Below are positions 1 to 6,597 of a stretch of DNA of 14,970 nucleotides, in pieces (position 1 is the first letter of the stretch; every line of letters starts with the position of its first letter). Both the position numbers and the translations under genes were made by a program. The stretch lies in the NCBI GenBank assembly GCA_034435675.1, contig DAOTWP010000179.1:1-14970 (forward strand), in the 5' to 3' direction. This stretch comes from DAOTWP01 sp034435675 (lineage in GTDB: Bacteria > Chloroflexota > Anaerolineae > Aggregatilineales > Phototrophicaceae). The notes under the pieces are model-generated. The model made no database searches. It had not been told where the DNA came from and was given only the letters and a program-made list of their open reading frames with translations.

Positions 1-165
1 GCAGTTAAGCCCGCAAGCGCTGATGGTACTGCGTGGGAAGCTGCGTGGGAGAGTAAGCCGCTGCCAACCTCCCTTTTCTCACAGTGTTGTTTTGTATTCT
101 CCCTCCCCCTTGTTTTGCCCGCTTCCCTTTGGCAGTGACCTGCCTTTTGCGCTACACTCTCTAGT
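1..165. other. Left-edge region with no assignable gene
   Basis: No convincing start or end of a gene is visible here. One plus-strand frame is open from base 1 to a stop near 136-138 and could be the tail of an upstream gene, but its second half is a pyrimidine-rich run (about 66-130) that translates to low-complexity residues. A 12-nt period tandem repeat (CTGCGTGGGA at 29-38 and 41-50) lies in the first part. The last 40 bases hold the promoter candidate listed separately. Confidence 0.4.
129..158 (+). promoter_or_regulatory. Sigma70-type promoter candidate for a leaderless gene
   Basis: TTGGCA (129-134) and TACACT (153-158) are separated by 18 nt. Each matches the vegetative consensus at 4-5 of 6 positions. 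The ATG of the next gene begins 8 nt after the end of the -10 element, so transcription would start at or next to the A of the ATG. No Shine-Dalgarno sequence lies before that ATG. Confidence 0.55.
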
Positions 166-483
166 ATGGGTAAAGACCTTTCACCTCAATCCCGCACAGC
201 CTGGGCTATCGTTTATGTCGCCAACAGCCTGCCAGAAGCAGAGATCGTTGCTGGTCGCCTTCAACATGAGGGCGTCCCGGCGCTGGTCGAACATGCAGCA
301 GGGTATCATGCCCTGGGAATCAGAATCGGCACATTAGGTGAAGTGCGTGTACTTGTCCATCGCCAATATTACGAAATCGCCCGCAGTATTCTTGAAGAAG
401 CACTTGAGAATCCTGAATTACCAGATGGCACTGCTGACGTATTTCTCGACCCGGAAACAAACTGGGATGAAGAAGAGGATTAA
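166..483 (+). CDS. DUF2007-family protein (putative signal-transducing protein)
   Basis: A small soluble protein of 105 residues. It matches the DUF2007 pattern: an opening strand (AIVYVANS, about residues 14-21), an alanine-rich helix with the 'EAE..AGRLQHEGVPALV' layout, then a VRVLVHRQYY strand and a helix (EIARSILEEAL) resembling a ferredoxin-like fold. The C-terminal 20 residues are very acidic (ending WDEEED). The family's biochemical role is not established; it is often called a putative signal-transducing protein. The ATG at 166 has no ribosome binding site but sits at the expected transcription start of the promoter at 129-158, which suggests leaderless translation. The next gene starts 39 nt downstream on the same strand, so the two are probably co-transcribed. 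Confidence 0.75.
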   Translation: MGKDLSPQSRTAWAIVYVANSLPEAEIVAGRLQHEGVPALVEHAAGYHALGIRIGTLGEVRVLVHRQYYEIARSILEEALENPELPDGTADVFLDPETNWDEEED

Positions 484-522
484 CAGTTACCACCTGAAGT
501 GTCGTATCACAGGGAAACACTT

Positions 523-1539
523 ATGGCGCAACGCGAGAGTAATCCGAACAATTCCACGCTTACGGCGGTTTCAGGCATTCTTGTCGGACAAATCACAAAT
601 CTTGACGCGCTGACCGGGTGTACGGTGGTCATCTGCCCGGAAGGCACTATTGGCGGCGTGGATCAACGCGGGGGTGCGCCTGGCACACGCGAAACGGATC
701 TGCTGCGCCCTATGCATTGGGTCGAAACCGTCAATGCGGTAGTCCTCTCTGGCGGCAGTGCCTATGGGCTGGCAGCGGCGGACGGTGTCATGCATTGGCT
801 GGAAATGCACAATATTGGCTACAAGGCAGCGGGGGGGCGTTTTCTCGTGCCGATTGTCCCTGCTGCCATCCTGATGGATCTGGGAATCGGGCGAGCAGAT
901 GTGCGTCCGGATGCGGCGATGGGTTATGCTGCCTGCGAAGTCGCCAACCACGAGCCGGTTGCCCAGGGGTGTGTCGGAGCGGGCACTGGTTGCCGGATTG
1001 GGGCGCTGTTTGGCAACGAGTATGCCACCAAAGGCGGGATTGGTTCCGCCAGCGTAACGCTGGATGATGGGCTGGTCATCGCGGCGTTGGTCGCGGTGAA
1101 TGCCGTCGGCGACATCTACGACGAACAGGGCAATATCATGGCGGGACTGCGCACCCCACCCGGCGGCAGTGAGTATATGGGCGTGTTGAACGGCATGCGC
1201 CAGTTCTTTAGCGCGCGCAGCACCCCCCCAAATCCATTGGTCACCAATCAAATGCCCGAATCCAACACGGTTATCGGGGTCGTGGCGACCAACGCCAGGC
1301 TCACCAAAGAACAAACCAACAAAGTCGCCCAGATGGCACAAAATGGCGTCGCGCGTGCCATTCACCCTGCCCATACGATGTTCGACGGCGACACGATTTT
1401 TGCGCTGGCTACCGGGCAGATTGCAAGCGATGTCAACCTGATTGGCGCTTATGCTGTCGAAGTGGTGGCACGCGCCATTCGCGATGGGGTGCGTGCCGCT
1501 GTAACGCTGGGCGGTGTGCGTTCAATGCATGATCGCTGA
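523..1539 (+). CDS. P1-family (S58, DmpA/NylC-like) self-processing hydrolase
   Basis: A 338-residue protein of the P1/S58 N-terminal-nucleophile family, which includes DmpA aminopeptidase, BapA beta-peptidyl aminopeptidase and the NylC oligomer hydrolase. Family features seen are the glycine-rich LSGGSAYGLAAADGV segment, GAGTGCRIG, and SNTVIGVVATNARLTKEQ followed by HTMFDGDTIFALATG. By analogy with the family, the chain should cleave itself between Asn248 and Thr249, giving an alpha chain of about 248 residues and a beta chain of about 90 with Thr249 as nucleophile. The ATG at 523 was chosen over the GTG at 499 because AGGGA (511-515) lies 7 nt upstream. No signal peptide is evident, so it is probably cytoplasmic. 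The substrate (short peptide, beta-peptide or amide) cannot be told from sequence. Confidence 0.85.
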   Translation: MAQRESNPNNSTLTAVSGILVGQITNLDALTGCTVVICPEGTIGGVDQRGGAPGTRETDLLRPMHWVETVNAVVLSGGSAYGLAAADGVMHWLEMHNIGYKAAGGRFLVPIVPAAILMDLGIGRADVRPDAAMGYAACEVANHEPVAQGCVGAGTGCRIGALFGNEYATKGGIGSASVTLDDGLVIAALVAVNAVGDIYDEQGNIMAGLRTPPGGSEYMGVLNGMRQFFSARSTPPNPLVTNQMPESNTVIGVVATNARLTKEQTNKVAQMAQNGVARAIHPAHTMFDGDTIFALATGQIASDVNLIGAYAVEVVARAIRDGVRAAVTLGGVRSMHDR

Positions 1540-1563
1540 GGCGAAAAAGCTCACGCGCTGTGT

Positions 1564-1629
1564 CTCAATTGAGTACTGTTATAGAAGCGCACTTTTCTTA
1601 ACATAGATTTAGCATTCTTGTGCTAACCT
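1564..1629 (+). promoter_or_regulatory. Operator/promoter region of the response regulator gene
   Basis: The region holds a perfect palindrome CTCAATTGAG (1564-1573). It also has TTAACA (1598-1603) and TTAGCA (1609-1614) spaced 11 nt apart, and TTAGCA (1609-1614) with its exact reverse complement TGCTAA (1621-1626). TGC followed by TAACCT (1621-1629) looks like an extended -10; the -35 is weak. An 11-nt repeat period is typical of PhoB/OmpR-family boxes, so autoregulation by the downstream regulator is plausible but inferred. Confidence 0.35.
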
Positions 1630-1665
1630 TAACCGCATCGTGAGATACGCTCAGGGAATTCAGGT

Positions 1666-2355
1666 ATGCCAAAAGCGCTCATAATTGAGGATGATGAAAC
1701 GCTTGCCAATAACCTTGCCGATAAATTGCGCGCAGAGGGATTTAACGTCACTACCGCAGGCGATGGCGAAGCCGGTCTGGAAAAGCTGCGCGGTGAACAC
1801 CCCGACATTCTGGTGCTCGATATCATGCTGCCCAAGCTCGATGGACTCAGCATTTGCCGCATGGTGCGGCACGATCCAACGACCGCGCATATCCCGATCA
1901 TCATGATTACCGCACGCGGCACTGAAGTGGACAAAATTGTTGGGCTGGAAAGCGGCGCGGACGATTACATTGTCAAACCCTTTGGGCTGGGCGAGTTTCT
2001 TGCGCGGGTGCGTGCGATCCTGCGCCGCCCACAGGGCAGACCGGTCATGCGACAGGACGAACTGATTTCCAACGATTTGCGGCTTAACCTGACCGGACGC
2101 AAAGTATTCGACGATCGCGGCGAAATCAAGCTGAGCAACAAGGAATTTGACCTGCTTGCCGAATTGATGCGCAATCGTAACGCCGTGCTGTCGCGCGACC
2201 TGATTCTGACGAAAGTCTGGGGTTATGACTACTTCGTTGACAAGCGCACGGTCGATGTGCATATTCGCTGGCTGCGCGAAAAAATCGAGGATGACCCATC
2301 GAACCCCAGGCGCATCGTCACGGTTCGTGGCGTTGGCTACCGCTTCGAGGGCTAA
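1666..2355 (+). CDS. OmpR/PhoB-family two-component response regulator
   Basis: A 229-residue transcription factor of two domains. The receiver domain (about 1-120) has the acidic pocket E8/D9/D10, the phospho-acceptor Asp52 in LVLDIMLP, the switch threonine Thr82 and the conserved Lys104 in YIVKPF. The C-terminal winged helix (about 130-229) has the OmpR-type recognition region ending in TVRGVGYRFEG. It should bind tandem DNA sites as a dimer after phosphorylation. The ATG at 1666 is preceded by AGGG (1653-1656) at 9 nt. The partner is almost certainly the histidine kinase starting at 2497, though a 141-nt spacer separates them. The target genes are unknown; similarity to PhoB, RegX3 and their relatives is too general to name the stimulus. 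Confidence 0.93.
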   Translation: MPKALIIEDDETLANNLADKLRAEGFNVTTAGDGEAGLEKLRGEHPDILVLDIMLPKLDGLSICRMVRHDPTTAHIPIIMITARGTEVDKIVGLESGADDYIVKPFGLGEFLARVRAILRRPQGRPVMRQDELISNDLRLNLTGRKVFDDRGEIKLSNKEFDLLAELMRNRNAVLSRDLILTKVWGYDYFVDKRTVDVHIRWLREKIEDDPSNPRRIVTVRGVGYRFEG

Positions 2356-2356
2356 G

Positions 2357-2409
2357 CCAACGTGCGAAATTCTCCCGCCGAGCAGCGGAACTACACGAAC
2401 GCACGTTGG
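2357..2409. repeat. Perfect 10-bp inverted repeat after the response regulator stop
   Basis: CCAACGTGCG (2357-2366) and its exact reverse complement CGCACGTTGG (2400-2409) enclose 33 nt that contain a second small stem, CCGC (2375-2378) with GCGG (2385-2388). The left arm begins one base after the regulator's stop codon. No U-tract follows, so it does not look like a simple intrinsic terminator. It could be an mRNA processing or stability structure between the two cistrons, or a protein-binding site. Confidence 0.6.
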
Positions 2410-2484
2410 GGCAGCCACGCGAACAATCTGATGGATTTAATCGGCGTATCAGCGTTCAACATGACTTTCGACGAATCTGGCTAA
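2362..2484 (+). CDS. Possible 40-codon small ORF between regulator and kinase
   Basis: An open stretch starting at GTG (2362) and ending at TAA (2482-2484) in the same frame as both the response regulator and the kinase. The product would be a soluble 40-residue peptide ending FNMTFDESG, with no recognised motif. A GAGGG (2346-2350) lies 11 nt before the GTG, which is a loose fit for a ribosome site. An internal ATG at 2431 would give 17 codons. The open frame may be chance, because it overlaps the inverted repeat. It is listed because it fills most of an otherwise unexplained spacer. Confidence 0.2.
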   Translation: MRNSPAEQRNYTNARWGSHANNLMDLIGVSAFNMTFDESG

Positions 2485-2496
2485 GTGAGAAGCGCC

Positions 2497-3747
2497 ATGC
2501 AGCCACAACTGGACTTACAGGATGTGATCGCGGCACAGCAGCGAACCATTGACCTGCACGAACGCACCCTTGAGCAGCAGCTCCGCATCATAGCCCAGCA
2601 GCTCAACCAGATTGAGACTCAGCGAACACAGATCGAGCAGCTTGAACACACCCTTGAAACCCTGCGCAGCGCCCGTAGCGAAACTGTCAGCACGGGGGAT
2701 TTGCTACCCGCGCCCGAACTGGCAATGCTGACACTGTTGGCAAATTCTGCCTACGATGCCCTGTTGGTTCTGGACGAAAACGCGCAGATTATTGCCATCA
2801 ATGACAAGGCGCAGCAGTTGTTCGATGTGCCGGACGCCATTGGCAGAACACTCGCGACTGTCACCGATTTGCCAGAACTGGAAATGATGGTCATGGACGC
2901 GCTGGTAAACAAAACCGAAGAGACTTTTGAGGAACAAATTCCGATTGCCGACCAGATGTACCGCGTAAATATTCGCATCACACATCGCAGCGGGCAAACG
3001 TTGATCGGACTGGCATTGCAGGACATCACTCGATTGGTGCGATTGAATCGCGCGCGCCGTGATATGGTTGCCAACATTTCTCACGAACTTGCCACACCGA
3101 TCACCAAAATTCAACTGATTATTGACAGCCTGTTCCACGAACAGGAAAAGCCCAAACGCAAAGAAAGCATCAATTCGCTCAGGATCATCGCCTCAGAAGT
3201 CGAATCGCTGAAGTGGATTGTGCAGGAAATGGCGGATCTGTCCATGATCGAGTCCGGGCAGGCGATCATGCGCATGGTCGAGGTGCCGCTGCTGGAACTG
3301 GTTGACGAAACGATTGAACGCCTGTCCGACCAGAGTGCAGCCAAAGAGCTGCATCTATCGCACAGCATTCCGCCGGAAATTCGTGTGTTGTGTGATCGTG
3401 ATCTGGCTCGGCGTGTGCTGATCAACCTTGTACATAATGCAATTAAGTGGTCGTTGCACAATGGTACGATTACGCTCAACGCCATGCCTGGCGAAGATGA
3501 AGTGACCATTAGCATTGAGGATCAGGGTCCCGGTGTACCGGATGACCAGCGCGAACGCATCTTCGAGCGCTTCTATCAAGTGGATGCATCACGCTCAAAA
3601 GGCGAAGGCACAGGGCTGGGGCTGGCAATCTGCAAGCATATTGTTGAGGCGCATGGAGGGCGCATCTGGGCGGAAGGCAATTCCCGACGCCAAGGGGGCT
3701 ATTTCGCCTTTACTCTGCTCAACGCCGGTGCCCGCAACAACGAATGA
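2497..3747 (+). CDS. Soluble PAS-domain sensor histidine kinase
   Basis: A 416-residue histidine kinase and the likely partner of the regulator at 1666-2355. The N-terminus (about 8-62) is a glutamine- and glutamate-rich coiled coil. A PAS-like domain follows (about 78-180, starting near ALLVLDENAQIIAIND). The dimerisation/phosphotransfer domain has His196 in NISHELATPITKI. The ATPase domain has Asn314 in NLVHNAIKW, DQGPGVP from Asp342 and GEGTGLGLA from Gly369. No membrane segment or signal peptide is visible, so it should sense an internal signal through the PAS domain or the coiled coil. The ATG at 2497 was preferred to the GTG at 2485 because GAGA (2487-2490) is better placed for it, but that site is weak. 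The 3' end converges on the DUF3048 gene. Confidence 0.9.
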   Translation: MQPQLDLQDVIAAQQRTIDLHERTLEQQLRIIAQQLNQIETQRTQIEQLEHTLETLRSARSETVSTGDLLPAPELAMLTLLANSAYDALLVLDENAQIIAINDKAQQLFDVPDAIGRTLATVTDLPELEMMVMDALVNKTEETFEEQIPIADQMYRVNIRITHRSGQTLIGLALQDITRLVRLNRARRDMVANISHELATPITKIQLIIDSLFHEQEKPKRKESINSLRIIASEVESLKWIVQEMADLSMIESGQAIMRMVEVPLLELVDETIERLSDQSAAKELHLSHSIPPEIRVLCDRDLARRVLINLVHNAIKWSLHNGTITLNAMPGEDEVTISIEDQGPGVPDDQRERIFERFYQVDASRSKGEGTGLGLAICKHIVEAHGGRIWAEGNSRRQGGYFAFTLLNAGARNNE

Positions 3748-3753
3748 GTCACA

Positions 3754-3783
3754 GGGGCAGCAGTCAGCCTCTGCCCTCTTGTT
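3754..3783 (+). terminator. Candidate terminator after the kinase gene
   Basis: GGGCAG (3755-3760) pairs with CTGCCC (3771-3776) across a 10-nt loop and is followed by TCTTGTT, a short and imperfect U-rich run. It starts 7 nt after the kinase stop, in the 47-nt gap between two convergent genes. Confidence 0.45.
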
Positions 3784-3794
3784 AAACTTCGTGA

Positions 3795-5132
3795 TCAATT
3801 ATCAACTGTAGCACGCACATAAGGCAGGCGTTCTAGCGCCAGTGGATCAGCAAATGTCAGCGCATCGGTTTGCACCCACAGCACTTCGTCTCCCGGCGTA
3901 AGCACCTGCACCCAAGTGCCGCTGTTATTGCGCCCCAGCACCGGGAACGTATCGCCCAGATACCCGGCATCACGCCCGCCAAAGCTCTCCCCCGGACCAA
4001 CCCGCAGAAAGACACTATTGATGCTGATGGTCGCCAGCGGGGGATTCGTCAGGCGGAAGGTGAGCAGGTAGCTCGCGGACCAGCGTGGCACAAGCTGCAC
4101 ATACGTATTGCCTGGTTTCAGCGGCAGCACATTGCCCGCCATGTCGAAATACTCCAGCGGCGCCTCGCGCTCAGTGCGGCGCCATTCGCCGACAAAATAC
4201 TGCCCATCCCGGAACAGATAAACCCGCCCACTGCCAATAAAGTTGACTGAGAAGGCAAAGTTACCGGGTCCCCAGTAGTTTGGGGCGACTTCCGGCTGTA
4301 CGGTGTGTTCTTCCTCAAGAATGAGCACATTCGCTGCGCTCAACTGCTCCTCTGTGGCGGTGTCCAGATGCGGCGCGCCATCCTGCCAGCGCAGCCAGCG
4401 CTGACTGCCGGCATCCCACGCCCAGCGAATCACGGTCTGACGCAAGGCAATGTCAATGCTGTCAACTGCTGTGCCACCCTCCGGAGTTGCCTGGGCAAAT
4501 GCCATGCCGTAAACCGGCTCCGGTGTGACATTGCGCCCCTGTTCTGCTGCCAGTTCGCGCAGTGCCGCCGTGTTGCCGTAGAGGGTGTATTCCAGCGGTT
4601 CGCCGTCGGCAATAGCGGTTTCATCGCGGCACAACGCCGGGCAAGGTTCTACTCCGCCGAAGGACAATGCCAACATCACTGGATCGCCCTGCCGAATATC
4701 ACGCACGCCCTCACTCATCCCGCTAAACACAATCAGGGAGCGGTAAATGCGCGCGAGGTTGAAATCGACCAACCGCAGGCTGCGGACAGGTCCGACCCGT
4801 TCGACATCGCGGCTGAGGAAAAAGGCGGTGAAGCGTGTTACGCCCCCGCCCAGCTCGTGCTCCCAGACAAGATCGGCGTATGCCAAGCCGGTCTGGGGGC
4901 GCACCGCAGCCGGAGCATTAACAATCTTGATTCCCAGTGGACGACGATTGAGCAGTGCGGGGTCATCCACCTGCAAGCCGGTCAACGGATTGACGCCGGG
5001 AGGATAGCTGTCGGGTCCAAGCATCTCGCTGGCGGACGCGGGCGTGGAGTCTGGCGTGGCTTCCTGAGCATTTAGCGGCGCTGCCAGCAGCAGGGCAGCA
5101 AACAGCGTCAAGATCAGCAGACGGCGCAGCAT
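3795..5132 (-). CDS. Secreted DUF3048 (YerB-like) protein with C-terminal SH3-like domain
   Basis: A 445-residue exported protein. Residues 1-22 form a signal peptide (MLRRLLILTLFAALLLAAP then LNA). A Ser/Thr/Pro-rich linker leads into a DUF3048 N-terminal domain with NPLTGLQVDDP, RPQTGLAYADLVWEHELGGGVTRF-type sequence and VGPVRSLR. A second DUF3048 part follows (about 210-335). The last 90 residues (FLRVGPGESF, LGRNNSGTWVQVL, VLWVQTDAL) resemble a bacterial SH3 domain, which usually binds cell wall or peptides. Bacillus YerB is a related lipoprotein, but no lipobox cysteine is seen here. The ATG at 5132 replaces a longer reading (5213) because AGGAG (5139-5143 on the minus strand) lies 6 nt upstream and the signal peptide then starts at residue 1. 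The function of the family is unknown; an envelope role is inferred. Confidence 0.85.
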   Translation of the reverse strand: MLRRLLILTLFAALLLAAPLNAQEATPDSTPASASEMLGPDSYPPGVNPLTGLQVDDPALLNRRPLGIKIVNAPAAVRPQTGLAYADLVWEHELGGGVTRFTAFFLSRDVERVGPVRSLRLVDFNLARIYRSLIVFSGMSEGVRDIRQGDPVMLALSFGGVEPCPALCRDETAIADGEPLEYTLYGNTAALRELAAEQGRNVTPEPVYGMAFAQATPEGGTAVDSIDIALRQTVIRWAWDAGSQRWLRWQDGAPHLDTATEEQLSAANVLILEEEHTVQPEVAPNYWGPGNFAFSVNFIGSGRVYLFRDGQYFVGEWRRTEREAPLEYFDMAGNVLPLKPGNTYVQLVPRWSASYLLTFRLTNPPLATISINSVFLRVGPGESFGGRDAGYLGDTFPVLGRNNSGTWVQVLTPGDEVLWVQTDALTFADPLALERLPYVRATVDN

Positions 5133-5158
5133 AAAACTCTCCTGAACGTAGCACAATA

Positions 5159-5183
5159 CAGAGGCGCACGACGTGCACCTCTG
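5159..5183 (-). repeat. 11-bp hairpin in the 5' leader of the DUF3048 gene
   Basis: On the minus strand CAGAGGTGCAC (5183-5173) and GTGCGCCTCTG (5169-5159) pair with a single mismatch (G-U in RNA) around a 3-nt loop. The hairpin lies between the TATAAT at 5210-5205 and the ribosome site at 5143-5139, so it would be in the transcribed leader. No U-run follows. An operator or a leader stabiliser are both possible. Confidence 0.6.
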
Positions 5184-5204
5184 CTGTGTATCCAATCCGG
5201 TTGC

Positions 5205-5210
5205 ATTATA
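5205..5210 (-). promoter_or_regulatory. -10 element of the DUF3048 gene
   Basis: A perfect TATAAT on the minus strand (5210 to 5205), about 73 nt upstream of the ATG. The expected -35 region (around 5228-5234) is GC-rich and a poor match, so activation by a regulator is possible. Confidence 0.5.
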
Positions 5211-5301
5211 CACGATTCATGCTGCCTGTTCGCCCCACGAACTCGCAGCGAGCAGCGTCGGGTGCAGACGATCACGCCCCGGCAGCAACGATCTCCGAAC
5301 C

Positions 5302-6474
5302 TTATGACTGCTGCTTGAGCATGCGTACCGCGGTTTCCGCCAGCATCGCCACGCCAAAGGGCATGGAATGCTCGTCAATATCAAAAATCGGGCTGTGATG
5401 CGGGCGGTTGATATCGTCGAACTTGGCACCGAGGAACAGCATCGCGCCCGGTGTTTCGCGCGCCATATAGGCGAAGTCTTCAGCGCCCATGATTGGCTCG
5501 CCGGGTCGGGTATTGTCTGCACCGACAATATCGGCACTAACCTCACGCATTAACTGACTGACTTCGGGATCGTTATACAGTGCCGGATACCCGCGCGAGA
5601 TTTGCAGCGTGAAATCGCCACCAAGCGCCCGCGCAACACCAAACGCCCGTTCCAGTTCGCTGTGGATCTTCTGGCGGGTTTCTTCGCTGTAACTGCGGAT
5701 CGTGCCAGAGAGTTTGACCTCATGCGGGATCACGTTGGTGGCTGCACCGGCGTGAATCGTCCCAATGGTCACTACGGATGGCTCGGTGGGTTTGAGCCGG
5801 CGCGAACGAATGCCCTGAATCGCGTTGATGACCTGCGCGGCAATATAGATCGGATCAACCCCTTGATGCGGGGATGCGCCATGACAGCCTTCGCCTTTGA
5901 TCGTGGCAAAGAATTCATCCACTGCCGCCAGCATGTAGCCACTGCCAATTTCAACGGTGCCGGTGCGATGCTCGCTGGCAACGTGCAGGGCGATGACCTT
6001 ATCCACGCCCACAAGCGCCTGATCGCGGATCATCAGCGTGGCGCCGCTGTTGCCTTCCGCATCCCATTTTTCCTCGCTGGGCTGGAACAGCAGGCGGATT
6101 TCTCCCTGCGGGCGGTCAGGCATTGCGTTGAGCAGGCGCGCCACACCTAGCAGAATTGCCGTATGGGCATCATGACCGCAGGCGTGCATTACGCCGGGCA
6201 CAGTGGATTTGTAGGGCACATCGTTCGCTTCGTCAATCGGCAGCGCATCCATATCGGCGCGAATGCCAATGACCGGGCGACCTTCGCCAATGCGGGCAAC
6301 CACGCCGGTTTTGCCGACGCCGGTTTCCACTTCCAGCCCCATCTCGCGCAGGGTTTGCGCGACGAGGTTTGCCGTGCGCACTTCTTCAAAGCCAAGTTCC
6401 GGGTGCATATGGATATCACGCCGCCAAGCGACCAACTGCGGTTCAAGTTCCAGCGCTTTATCGAAAAAACTCAT
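5302..6474 (-). CDS. M20-family amidohydrolase (HipO/IAA-amino-acid hydrolase type)
   Basis: A 390-residue cytoplasmic metallohydrolase of the M20 family, in the amidohydrolase branch that contains hippurate and IAA-amino-acid hydrolases and N-acyl-amino-acid deacylases. Visible family features are RRDIHMHPELGFEE (18-31), GIRADMDALPIDE (70-82), the metal-binding HACGHDAHT with Cys99 and His101, the catalytic/metal pair Glu134-Glu135 in QPSEE, a dimerisation domain in the middle and IMGAEDFAYM with the final HHSP motif. Length and motif order are normal for the family. AAAGG lies 8 nt upstream of the ATG. The exact substrate is not predictable; removal of an acyl group from an amino acid is the most common activity. 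It has its own TATAAT upstream, so it may be transcribed apart from the kinase gene before it. Confidence 0.92.
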   Translation of the reverse strand: MSFFDKALELEPQLVAWRRDIHMHPELGFEEVRTANLVAQTLREMGLEVETGVGKTGVVARIGEGRPVIGIRADMDALPIDEANDVPYKSTVPGVMHACGHDAHTAILLGVARLLNAMPDRPQGEIRLLFQPSEEKWDAEGNSGATLMIRDQALVGVDKVIALHVASEHRTGTVEIGSGYMLAAVDEFFATIKGEGCHGASPHQGVDPIYIAAQVINAIQGIRSRRLKPTEPSVVTIGTIHAGAATNVIPHEVKLSGTIRSYSEETRQKIHSELERAFGVARALGGDFTLQISRGYPALYNDPEVSQLMREVSADIVGADNTRPGEPIMGAEDFAYMARETPGAMLFLGAKFDDINRPHHSPIFDIDEHSMPFGVAMLAETAVRMLKQQS

Positions 6475-6522
6475 GCCGGTTACCTTTCAACCTCACTGAA
6501 GAGCCGAACAAGCATTGTCCAC

Positions 6523-6549
6523 TGACTGAGTCAATTTTTGAGGATTATA
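6523..6549 (-). promoter_or_regulatory. -10 element and small palindrome upstream of the M20 gene
   Basis: A perfect TATAAT (6549 to 6544, minus strand) lies about 70 nt before the ATG at 6474. The expected -35 region is G-rich and matches poorly. Just past the predicted start site is TGACTGAGTCA (6523-6533), a palindrome with 5-bp arms and one central base. It may be an operator, or chance. Confidence 0.4.
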
Positions 6550-6597
6550 GCCGTGCCTGCCCCCTGCCGATAGCACCACACCTACGCCATGCCATGC

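Noticed and set aside
29..50. Two-copy 12-nt tandem repeat
   Set aside because: Only two units and no neighbouring feature to give it meaning; too weak to call a repeat array.
23..337. 104-codon plus-strand frame at the left edge
   Set aside because: It overlaps the DUF2007 gene in another frame, matches nothing, and its first half is a pyrimidine-rich low-complexity run.
571..1374. Long minus-strand frame opposite the S58 hydrolase
   Set aside because: It is a shadow of a clearly recognised gene; its translation has no family features.
1660..2418. 252-codon minus-strand frame opposite the response regulator
   Set aside because: Antisense shadow of a gene with complete receiver and winged-helix motifs; no recognisable protein.
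4305..5075. 256-codon plus-strand frame opposite the DUF3048 gene
   Set aside because: Composition is that of an antisense shadow, and the minus-strand gene has a signal peptide, ribosome site and known domain.
6523..6533. TGACTGAGTCA as a specific regulator site
   Set aside because: A short palindrome of this kind can arise by chance, and no bacterial regulator can be named from it; kept only as part of the promoter entry.
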